Positions 1-5,101 of a stretch of 5,551 nucleotides of DNA are shown piece after piece. Under the pieces are notes generated by a model. It worked only from the letters and a program-made list of their open reading frames with translations, ran no database searches and had not been told where the DNA came from. This DNA is from Methanobacteriota archaeon (GTDB lineage Archaea > Thermoplasmatota > E2 > DHVEG-1). The stretch spans positions 1 through 5,551 of the forward strand of contig JAPKYG010000165.1 in the NCBI GenBank assembly GCA_026394435.1. The letters run 5' to 3'. The position numbers were made by a program, and so were the translations under genes. Position 1 is the first letter of the stretch, and every line of letters starts with the position of its first letter.

Positions 1-7
1 ATGCAAA

Positions 8-72
8 AAATCTACAAAAATCACTGACTCGATAGAATATCTCATGGTCATATCGAGTAGATTTGTTCTTTT
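8..72 (+). terminator. Hairpin plus T-rich tract, possible terminator of an upstream plus-strand gene
   Basis: CTCGATA (28-34) pairs perfectly with TATCGAG (51-57) around a 16-base loop. The stem resumes outside as AAATCTA (8-14) with TAGATTT (58-64) after a one-sided bulge of 13 bases. The right arm runs directly into a T-rich stretch (about 61-72). Fourteen paired positions in two blocks are unlikely by chance. Read on the plus strand it resembles a terminator for a gene left of the window. It could instead be a small structured RNA, since archaeal terminators usually need only T-runs. Confidence 0.4.
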
Positions 73-135
73 TTCATTGAATTCTGATTTCTATAGCGAT
101 ATGTGAAGTTACTCCTGTACATCATTCTGTCATTA

Positions 136-184
136 ATCAGATAATCATGATAGGTTTCTCCTGTTGGACTCAGTTTGTGATTAG
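136..184 (+). repeat. 49-base dispersed repeat, copy 1
   Basis: This copy matches copy 2 (1840-1888) at 47 of 49 positions; the differences are an A for G at the sixth base and a G for A at base 42. It has a conserved 31-base left part (136-166, containing ATCATGATAGG and TTTCTCCTGTTG), a 10-base middle GACTCAGTTT (167-176), and a tail GTGATTAG. TAATCAT (142-148) can pair with GTGATTA (177-183) if read as RNA, using one U-G wobble. It lies 69 bases beyond the stop codon of the AbiE toxin. The match with copy 3 extends two bases further (GTGATTAGAC). Function is unknown. Confidence 0.85.
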
Positions 185-252
185 ACATAAAATTGAATAA
201 TCAAGAATCATAATTAGATTTTATCATATTTTTCATTGTGTTTTCACTTGCA

Positions 253-1017
253 TTACATCCATGTCTTATTCCATAATTCTAGTTCGGTCATAACATCATC
301 AAATGGTGGGAGTGTTCCTATTATCAAGTCTTTCAAATCGTGTGTCCACATGTTCCGTTTCTGTTGTAGCTTTTCATGGAACAATGCTTTATCAAATACT
401 AGCTGGTAGAGCTTTAATTTCTTGTTTATTAATGATAGATCAATAGGCGTTTCTCTTTTGGAGAGGTACCAAAGATCGTAGATATCTCGTGGTTTTTCCC
501 GGGTCATAATACATCTGATTTTTTCTGCAACGATTTCTTTCGTATCTAATACGGTGACTTCAAAGGACGGGATTTCTGCGTAGCTTGCAATAAGTAGCTT
601 GTTACTCATCATTATCGGCCGCTCTCGTCTACTGAGATTGAGTGCCACTCGGCTCATACTATTTTTACTTCCATCATAAAGAGGGCCACGTACAGTAAAT
701 TTAATGTTGATCTCATTGCGGTAATCCTTCGTTTCATAGAGAGTCCGTTGCATCCCTGTGAGTTCAAATCCTCTCAGCACTCTTTTTATCAATGCATCGA
801 GGTTGAATTGTTTTCCTGCGATATCAAAATCAAGATCTTCGCTGAATCGGTTCAGATTGTAAAATTTATACAGTGCTGTGCCCCCTTTAAAAACAAGAAT
901 ACGACGAAAATCAGTGAGATTAAATAATATGAGTTCGAGAAGGTAATCCTTTTCTGCATTCCGTAGCGAAAGGTGTTTCTGTTCTGCAGTTTTTCCCAGT
1001 TCGGTTTTTGTTATCAT
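253..1017 (-). CDS. abiEii: AbiEii/AbiGii-type nucleotidyltransferase toxin (type IV toxin-antitoxin)
   Basis: The 254-residue protein belongs to the AbiEii/AbiGii nucleotidyltransferase toxin family. Family members act in the cytoplasm; studied homologues add nucleotides to tRNA or block growth and phage propagation, with the antitoxin counteracting them. Motif I is intact: KGGTAL at residues 44-49 followed by RFSEDLDFD at 57-65, giving the GG...DxD metal-binding signature with D61 and D63. The second half has the usual EIVAEKIRCI (161-170, K166) and RDIYDLWYL (177-185). The length is normal for a compact family member and nothing is broken, so the toxin is probably active. The start is ATG at 1017, overlapping the antitoxin stop as ATGA, with a good ribosome site GGTGA (1028-1024) six bases upstream. 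It ends with TAA. Assignment to the family is secure; the substrate is inferred. Confidence 0.93.
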   Translation of the reverse strand: MITKTELGKTAEQKHLSLRNAEKDYLLELILFNLTDFRRILVFKGGTALYKFYNLNRFSEDLDFDIAGKQFNLDALIKRVLRGFELTGMQRTLYETKDYRNEINIKFTVRGPLYDGSKNSMSRVALNLSRRERPIMMSNKLLIASYAEIPSFEVTVLDTKEIVAEKIRCIMTREKPRDIYDLWYLSKRETPIDLSLINKKLKLYQLVFDKALFHEKLQQKRNMWTHDLKDLIIGTLPPFDDVMTELELWNKTWM

Positions 1018-1733
1018 CCGATTTCACCAATGTTTATGATAATTCCCCAATAGCTATCCTTTTTCCCTTTAAACGGCCGGGAGTAATCAAGAGGTATTAC
1101 CGTCCCATACGTCAATTGTTTTAATTTTACTGCGTTCTGATCGCCAAGGGAACTGAGCATCCACCCGAACCTTTTTGCAAGCGCTTGATTCTGTGTCTTT
1201 AGGATATATTCTACAAGCCGTTCTGTTGAGAGATCTCTAAGATGGTGTTGTAAAATGGAATAGATCTCGGACACAGATATTCTTTTTAATAACAGCGCAT
1301 CGATCAGTGCTTTTTCAGGCTCTGCCATAAAGACTTCGAAATCGCTGATGGTGATTTTTGTGAAACCAAAAAACCATAAAGGACGTATGTGTTCAAAGAT
1401 AAATCTTGTGTTTGGTAGGGATATTTCTCTACGGCTTTTCATTTGCGTTGTTATGACCGTTATGGTATGAGGGAGTTGTTCGGTTAGGTTATGATAACGG
1501 AGTGCAGTCCACAGCGATATGTAACTTGGCCAAGAGATACGAGATGCAATAATCAAGGGATCATCCTGAACAGTATAGACATTTCGCTGAAGTTGATGCA
1601 CGATTTTTCGCTGTTTCAATCTGTTCAGATAAAGTCTTGCATAGGGTATGTCTTTTTCGATAATATTGGCAACGGTGTTTACATTAAATGTTGGATATGT
1701 TGCTAACCGTTTGAGCACTTGAATGGTATTCAT
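1014..1733 (-). CDS. abiEi: AbiEi-type antitoxin / winged-helix autorepressor
   Basis: This 239-residue protein is the AbiEi-like partner of the downstream toxin. Family members are DNA-binding antitoxins that neutralise AbiEii and repress their own operon. Residues 1-60 form a winged-helix region (VLKRLATYP, then YLNRLKQRKIVHQLQRNVYTV). The middle has the family wording ALRYHNLTEQLP (about 77-88), ITVITTQ (91-97) and AEPEKALIDALLL (137-149). The C-terminus carries RFGWMLSSLG (188-197), then LDYSRPFKGKKDSYWG (215-230), as in full-length AbiEi proteins. I chose ATG at 1733: the frame opens upstream only to a TTG at 1778, and a TATA-like box lies about 28 bases before this ATG. The stop is TGA overlapping the toxin ATG, immediately followed by an in-frame TAA. 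Order and overlap are those of a standard AbiE operon. Confidence 0.88.
   Translation of the reverse strand: MNTIQVLKRLATYPTFNVNTVANIIEKDIPYARLYLNRLKQRKIVHQLQRNVYTVQDDPLIIASRISWPSYISLWTALRYHNLTEQLPHTITVITTQMKSRREISLPNTRFIFEHIRPLWFFGFTKITISDFEVFMAEPEKALIDALLLKRISVSEIYSILQHHLRDLSTERLVEYILKTQNQALAKRFGWMLSSLGDQNAVKLKQLTYGTVIPLDYSRPFKGKKDSYWGIIINIGEIG
1024..1028 (-). promoter_or_regulatory. Ribosome binding site of the AbiE toxin
   Basis: GGTGA lies six bases before the toxin ATG (1017) and inside the end of the antitoxin gene. It matches the archaeal Shine-Dalgarno GGTGAT core. It supports the ATG at 1017 and independent initiation on the toxin besides coupling through the ATGA overlap. Confidence 0.6.
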
Positions 1734-1757
1734 TATTGATAGATATCGCCCTCCACA

Positions 1758-1765
1758 TTTATAAA
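1758..1765 (-). promoter_or_regulatory. TATA-like box of the AbiE operon, probably a leaderless transcript
   Basis: TTTATAAA is centred about 28 bases upstream of the antitoxin ATG at 1733, which is the usual archaeal TATA-to-start distance. Transcription would then begin within a few bases of the ATG, giving a leaderless message. A GGAGGG (1754-1749) lies between, but 15 bases from the ATG, too far for a typical Shine-Dalgarno. If the GGAGGG is used instead, the promoter must lie further upstream. Confidence 0.45.
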
Positions 1766-1780
1766 ATTTGCCATCCAAAG

Positions 1781-1798
1781 ATTATCAAAAATGATAAT
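1781..1798. promoter_or_regulatory. Perfect 7+4+7 palindrome, candidate AbiEi operator
   Basis: ATTATCA, spacer AAAA, then TGATAAT form a perfect inverted repeat of 18 bases. It lies 16 bases upstream of the TATA-like box of the AbiE operon. AbiEi proteins of studied systems bind inverted repeats in their own promoter, so this is the natural candidate site; the upstream position fits either repression or blocked factor loading. Binding is inferred. The sequence is AT-rich, which makes short palindromes cheaper. Confidence 0.45.
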
Positions 1799-1839
1799 TT
1801 ACAAATATTGAATTTTTATTGATTGAAGGTAATAGTCTC

Positions 1840-1888
1840 ATCAGGTAATCATGATAGGTTTCTCCTGTTGGACTCAGTTTATGATTAG
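1840..1888 (+). repeat. 49-base dispersed repeat, copy 2
   Basis: The layout is the same as copy 1: a conserved 31-base left part (1840-1870), the middle GACTCAGTTT (1871-1880), and the tail ATGATTAG (1881-1888). Here the inverted pair TAATCAT (1846-1852) and ATGATTA (1881-1887) is a perfect 7 bp with a 28-base loop. It starts only four bases beyond the TAG that closes the extended radical SAM frame, and 42 bases upstream of the palindrome that precedes the AbiE promoter. With copy 1 it brackets the AbiE operon in direct orientation. Confidence 0.87.
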
Positions 1889-1891
1889 TAT

Positions 1892-2992
1892 CTACTTTTC
1901 TGGCGCTTTTTTTAATAATGACTGAACCCATTCGCGTTTCTGCCAGAGTGCGCAGCTACCACCTGTTTCATGGAGCTGATCATGGTTTTCACGTATTTTT
2001 TTCAGAAAATCAGATTGCAGGGCTTCTTTGAGGGTGACGTTCTTGAGATTCATATCAGAGTACGGTGCTAATGGGAAGGGTTCGAAGTCTCCCTCGGCAC
2101 TTTTGTGTATGAATCATCGTCCTGCTGATAAGCATCCCCCTACTTCTTCTTCATCTCCAGGAACTGAGATAAAAAGCGCTGGCCATTTTGCTCGAAATGA
2201 TTTCATAATATCCATGGTCTTTTTTCTTTGGTTCTCTGTTATCATCCATTTTTCTGTACCCGGTTTAACAGGGTTATATTCAACGAAAAGGAAGAATTTA
2301 CATCCTCGATCAAGGAGGCTTTGAATAAATGTTTCACTTGTTATCGTCTCAAAATTGCTCCTTGTTAATGTCAGTGATGTACCGAAAAAAAAGTGATGTT
2401 TATTGAGCGTTGTCATTGTTCTTTGTAATCGTTCGTAGACTCCTTTCCCTCGTCTCTCATCTGTTTCTTCTTCGCAGCCTTCAAGGCTGATTAACGGTAC
2501 TATGTTTTTCTGGTTTTTCATTATGGTAAGGATGTCATCGTTTATAAGTAAACCATTAGTGAATATGATAAAAATCATGTCCTGAAAATCTTTTGTTGTT
2601 TCAAAAAATGTTGTTCTTGTAAATGGCTCTCCACCGGCAACAACGACAAAGGAGATGCCTAGGTCATGCGCCTGCGTTATAGTATTTCTTAGTTGTTCAT
2701 CGGTGAGTTCCTGTTGTACCGTTGGACGTATGGCTTTTTCATAGCATCCTTTACAGTTGAGGTTGCAGGCATGGGTGATGCTGAAAATCATAATGGGTGG
2801 CACATGTGTTCCCTGTTGTTCCCAGCGTTCTCTTCGTTGTGACGCCTTTTTTTGCCAACGTAGTGTTTTCAAGAAAAAGAGGGCTTGTGAAGGATGTGTT
2901 ACACTGATTTTTACCGCATCTTTAAAGAATATCTTCAGAGAATCATTCAGAATGAAACGAAAGTCAGTGTTTTCTTTGTTGTTTTGTGCCAT
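1892..2992 (-). pseudogene. Radical SAM protein interrupted by an in-frame TGA
   Basis: The first 292 residues are a radical SAM enzyme. The [4Fe-4S] motif CNLNCKGC (C76, C80, C83) follows SITHA, with AGGEPF (119-124) for SAM binding and FTNGLL (144-149) further on. At codon 293 (2116-2114) a TGA stops the frame just after GGCLSAGR. The same frame then runs 73 codons to TAG at 1894-1892 and still reads as the family C-terminus: FIHKSAEGDFEPFPLAPYSD, then KEALQSDFLKKI, GGSCALWQKREW. From memory, relatives have Gly at the TGA position (GGA to TGA is one change) and Cys where F306 now stands, in EPCP. C287 and C347 remain as likely auxiliary-cluster ligands. The start at ATG 2992 is preceded by a GATGAT that weakly resembles a ribosome site. 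Substrate is unknown. Pseudogene, sequencing error and UGA recoding are all possible; I favour early decay. Confidence 0.8.
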
Positions 2993-3035
2993 TTGATATC
3001 ATCTTCTTTTTTCAGTTGCGGCATTCGTATAACTT

Positions 3036-3043
3036 ACTTAAAG
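3036..3043 (-). promoter_or_regulatory. TATA-like box of the radical SAM gene
   Basis: CTTTAAGT lies about 47 bases upstream of the ATG at 2992. Transcription starting some 26 bases downstream would leave a leader of about 20 bases that includes the weak ribosome site GATGAT. The match to the archaeal box is moderate. Confidence 0.3.
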
Positions 3044-3051
3044 TTTTCCTG

Positions 3052-3069
3052 ATGAAAATTTCTTTTCAT
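3052..3069. promoter_or_regulatory. Perfect 7+4+7 palindrome upstream of the radical SAM promoter
   Basis: ATGAAAA, spacer TTTC, then TTTTCAT form an 18-base inverted repeat. It sits about nine bases upstream of the proposed TATA-like box, where an activator or repressor site would be expected. Its geometry equals that of the palindrome before the AbiE operon but the arm sequence differs. No regulator can be assigned. Confidence 0.3.
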
Positions 3070-3388
3070 GGTATGCGGAACCGGTTTTTTACTTCGGTCA
3101 TTTTGTATTGATTAGACCCTTATGTCGAATTTTAAAAATATATATTTTTATATATCTCTCAATAGAAAAATAAATCTGTAACCCCTTTGTTCCCCACCCA
3201 GTCTCCATATGCAGCCAAACGTGTCATATGGCCGAAGACGTTGTTATATGACTAAGGTATATCCCGAATATTCGGTGCTCTGCTTTCATTCTTCTGTTTT
3301 TGTATTTTCTTGTAGCTGTCCTGTAAAAACTCGTTCAATATTTGCTGTTATCTACTGTTGTATCGGTCGGTTATTAATCATCGTCGTT

Positions 3389-3396
3389 CTTAAATA
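3389..3396 (+). promoter_or_regulatory. TATA-like box of the methyltransferase gene
   Basis: CTTAAATA is centred about 38 bases before the ATG at 3431, predicting a leader of roughly a dozen bases. No good Shine-Dalgarno is visible before the ATG (GTGGTCACCTT), which suits a very short leader. Confidence 0.3.
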
Positions 3397-3430
3397 ACGA
3401 TTCCGTGTTTGCTTTTTCTGTGGTCACCTT

Positions 3431-4264
3431 ATGAAGATACAACGTACCCTTTCCGAATCCGCTTTTCTTGTGAATGAATCTAGAGCACGACGGGTAGATA
3501 TCAGCCAAGATCGGTACGCGCAACTGTGGGTTTCGAAGGCTACCCGCGAGTTATGGGATAATTTTACCGCGAAGGTCTATCCGTATGATGCAGTTGAGCT
3601 TGGGTTACGGAACCGGTTTTTCCTTGACACTCTCCGCTTGTTTGTTCGGTCTGCTAAGAATCCTGTGTTTGTGAACATGGGAGCGGGGTTTACTTCGTAT
3701 CCATTTCTTGTTGAAGAGCCATGTCACTACATTGAGGTTGACTTAGAATATGTGATCGATTTCAAACGAAAACAGATTGAAACATGGATAAAAAACGGAA
3801 GAATGCCTAAGAGGACGATTGACTTCATCCCTGCTGACCTGTGCAGTGCAGGAGATCGGAAACGGCTACAGACCAGGTTTATTTCCGCTCTTGCAGATGC
3901 ACCTTCGTTTATTCTTTTAGAGGGAATCACGTATTATCTGGATGAAGCGGTTCTTCATGCGCTCTTTGAGATGTGTGCAGTCATCCAGAGACCTGGATCG
4001 GTGCTTGCGTTTGATTATTGGGATCCTATGATTGCTGAAAATCCGGTGTTTCTCAGGTTTAAAAAATTTTGTGCTGAACGATTTGGTCATAAAGAAACAC
4101 ACTATACGCTTTTTAATGAGGAATTTATTCATGAGATACAGGGGTATACACCGGTTGAACAGACAGATATTCAGAAACTGGAACAACGATATACGGACTC
4201 GGATTTGCTGAAAAATTCTTTCGAGATTCTCCCAGAGAATTACGTCGTTTTACAAAGGAAATAA
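3431..4264 (+). CDS. LCMT-like class I SAM-dependent methyltransferase
   Basis: The 277-residue protein resembles the leucine carboxyl methyltransferase / Ppm1 fold group, cytoplasmic enzymes that move a methyl group from S-adenosylmethionine to a small molecule or carboxylate. It opens with the family-like LSESAFLVNESRA (7-19). Motif I is VNMGAGFTSYPF (81-92), followed by the acidic strand YIEVDLEYVIDFKRKQI (100-116, E102 and D104), D136 in FIPADL, and the family block LLEGITYYL (162-170). AFDYWDP (193-199) is a later strand. Length is normal and the frame is intact, ending in TAA. It is divergent from the radical SAM gene and monocistronic. In bacteria this family is common in natural-product clusters and often annotated as polyketide O-methyltransferase; that role is not shown here. 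The substrate is unknown. Family assignment is good, function general. Confidence 0.85.
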   Translation: MKIQRTLSESAFLVNESRARRVDISQDRYAQLWVSKATRELWDNFTAKVYPYDAVELGLRNRFFLDTLRLFVRSAKNPVFVNMGAGFTSYPFLVEEPCHYIEVDLEYVIDFKRKQIETWIKNGRMPKRTIDFIPADLCSAGDRKRLQTRFISALADAPSFILLEGITYYLDEAVLHALFEMCAVIQRPGSVLAFDYWDPMIAENPVFLRFKKFCAERFGHKETHYTLFNEEFIHEIQGYTPVEQTDIQKLEQRYTDSDLLKNSFEILPENYVVLQRK

Positions 4265-4289
4265 ATCAAAAAAGAAACAATGCAGGAGG

Positions 4290-4318
4290 GATGCTTCTCA
4301 AGGTGGGTAAAAAGTATC
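4290..4318 (+). terminator. Weak hairpin after the methyltransferase gene
   Basis: GATGCTT (4290-4296) can pair with AAGTATC (4312-4318) in RNA using one G-U pair, around a 15-base loop, 25 bases after the stop codon. A short T-run (ATCATTTTAC) follows. It may help end the methyltransferase transcript, but the stem is modest. Confidence 0.25.
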
Positions 4319-4350
4319 ATCATTTTACAATATGAGAGAGTAGGATTCAC

Positions 4351-4399
4351 ATCAGGTAATCATGATAGGTTTCTCCTGTTGCTTTTCTTCTGTGATTAG
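4351..4399 (+). repeat. 49-base dispersed repeat, copy 3, with a replaced middle
   Basis: The left 31 bases (4351-4381) are identical to copy 2. The ten-base middle is CTTTTCTTCT (4382-4391) instead of GACTCAGTTT, yet has exactly the same length. The tail GTGATTAGAC (4392-4401) is identical to copy 1. TAATCAT (4357-4363) pairs with GTGATTA (4392-4398) with one wobble. Conserved ends around a swapped segment of fixed length suggest a structured unit rather than random decay. Confidence 0.85.
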
Positions 4400-4574
4400 A
4401 CTATCTTTAATCGGAAATTATCTAGCAGAATATATTCTTGTTTCTTCTATTGACAGTAGTTGCTAAGGAAAAAAAATGAGAAAGAACGAGTTATTTAACA
4501 GGAGAGAAATAGGTAAAAGAACGTAATAATTTTTTATGTTTTATCAAGGTAAAATATGAGAAGGAAAAATCCTC

Positions 4575-4988
4575 TTATTCTATGACAATCTCTTTTTTAA
4601 ATAATATATCTCTTAGACGGACTTTCTTTCCGTCAGGTAATAAACCTAACGGCGGCTGTACACCCTGTTCAAAAAGTTTATAACCCGCACAGTGAACATG
4701 TTGTGGTTCTGAAGTGCAATATTTCTCTACTATATCCTTAAATATTTTTATGGCGGTTCTATCTTCAATAATATGTTTTGTTAATCCAGGTACATTTGTA
4801 ATGGTTTTCTCGATACAACGTTGAAGATATTTACACTTAAAATCTTTTCGCATGACAATGTATGCTAAGCAGTCATGATAATCTTCTGATTCACAGGTAT
4901 CAAAATTACTATGTTCCAGGACTGGCGGGAAAAATTGAATGCACATTCTTGTACAATCTATATAGTGAGGGCAACCCATGCAATCCAT
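4575..4988 (-). CDS. Small cysteine-rich protein, possible metal or Fe-S binding
   Basis: The 137-residue protein has ten cysteines: C3, C6, C12, C16, C32, C40, C52, C58, C91 and C100. The N-terminal CMGCPHYIDCTRMC and the later pairs C52/C58 and C91/C100 suggest zinc or iron-sulfur binding. The end HCAGYKLFEQGVQPP (99-113), then LLPDGKKVRLRDIL, resembles a module I recall in many uncharacterised archaeal and bacterial proteins; I cannot give it a function. There is no signal peptide or membrane segment. ATG at 4988 is preceded directly by GAAGG, too close to act; an ATG at 4979 is nine bases from the same GAAGG and may be the true start, at the cost of C3. A TATA-like TTTTTAAA (5037-5030) lies about 45 bases upstream. 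The gene follows the Lrp-type regulator by 113 bases on the same strand. Confidence 0.7.
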   Translation of the reverse strand: MDCMGCPHYIDCTRMCIQFFPPVLEHSNFDTCESEDYHDCLAYIVMRKDFKCKYLQRCIEKTITNVPGLTKHIIEDRTAIKIFKDIVEKYCTSEPQHVHCAGYKLFEQGVQPPLGLLPDGKKVRLRDILFKKEIVIE

Positions 4989-5029
4989 CCTTCTTTTTTC
5001 TATAACCAGTATTTCATAACTTCTTTCTC

Positions 5030-5037
5030 TTTAAAAA
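5030..5037 (-). promoter_or_regulatory. TATA-like box before the cysteine-rich gene
   Basis: TTTTTAAA lies about 45 bases before the ATG at 4988, allowing a leader of about 20 bases. It suggests the gene has its own promoter although it follows the Lrp-type gene. T-rich sequence directly after 5102 (CTTTTTCTC on the minus strand) could end the upstream transcript. Confidence 0.3.
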
Positions 5038-5101
5038 CATACCCTCCCTCTTTGATAATTATTGAGAAATCTAATGGGGAGTCCAGGGGGCGAGAAAAAG
5101 A

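Larger units (their letters stand above)
1..252. other. Intergenic region without a gene, 3' of the AbiE operon
   Basis: I see no credible coding frame here. The stretch contains the bulged hairpin at 8-64 with its T-rich tail and repeat copy 1 at 136-184. Bases 187-250 are very AT-rich with no clear stem. The AbiE toxin gene ends at 253 reading leftward, so this is its 3' flank. No tRNA-like cloverleaf or T-loop (GGTTCGA) motif was found. Confidence 0.6.
2997..3430. other. Divergent intergenic region between radical SAM and methyltransferase genes
   Basis: This region carries the promoters of two divergent genes. It contains a 7+4+7 palindrome (3052-3069), an 18-base A/T palindrome (3133-3150), and three CATATG/TATATG motifs at 3206, 3225 and 3245 spaced by 19 and 20 bases. 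The only open frame of any length (3209-3397, 62 codons) has no ribosome site, is rich in hydrophobic and Cys codons as T-rich DNA would be, and matches nothing I recognise, so I do not call it a gene. Confidence 0.6.
4265..4574. other. Convergent intergenic region
   Basis: This is the gap between the plus-strand methyltransferase and the minus-strand cysteine-rich gene. It holds the weak hairpin at 4290-4318 and repeat copy 3 (4351-4399). A 16-codon frame at 4476-4526 follows an AAGGA-like purine run, but it is too short and too lysine/arginine-rich to claim. T-rich stretches on the plus strand (4528-4542) and on the minus strand just after 4575 could serve as archaeal terminators. Confidence 0.5.

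Noticed and set aside
136..186. The repeat as a box C/D guide RNA
   Set aside because: ATGATAG is not a proper C box and no CTGA D box is correctly placed on the plus strand; the minus strand lacks the box order too.
1840..1887. Minus-strand hairpin after the interrupted radical SAM gene as a SECIS element for selenocysteine insertion
   Set aside because: The same hairpin follows other genes without in-frame TGA, its stem lacks SECIS architecture, and the TGA is not at a Cys position.
2028..2324. Plus-strand open frame of 98 codons
   Set aside because: It lies opposite the radical SAM gene, whose coding evidence (Fe-S motif, continuing family tail) is strong.
3083..3117. GATTAGAC at 3110-3117 as a fourth, decayed repeat copy
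   Set aside because: Only eight bases match; the left part of the repeat is absent at the required distance.
3209..3397. 62-codon plus-strand frame with six cysteines between the radical SAM and methyltransferase genes (possible precursor peptide)
   Set aside because: No ribosome site, no well-placed TATA box, and a composition expected from T-rich DNA; no recognisable leader or core motif.
3727..4186. Minus-strand open frames inside the methyltransferase gene
   Set aside because: They are antisense to an intact, recognisable methyltransferase and show no family features.
136..4401. The repeat as part of a CRISPR array
   Set aside because: Copies are about 1.7 and 2.5 kb apart, with genes rather than uniform spacers between them, and no cas gene is present.
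4476..4526. 16-codon frame after a purine run resembling a ribosome site
   Set aside because: Too short and low in information to support as a gene.
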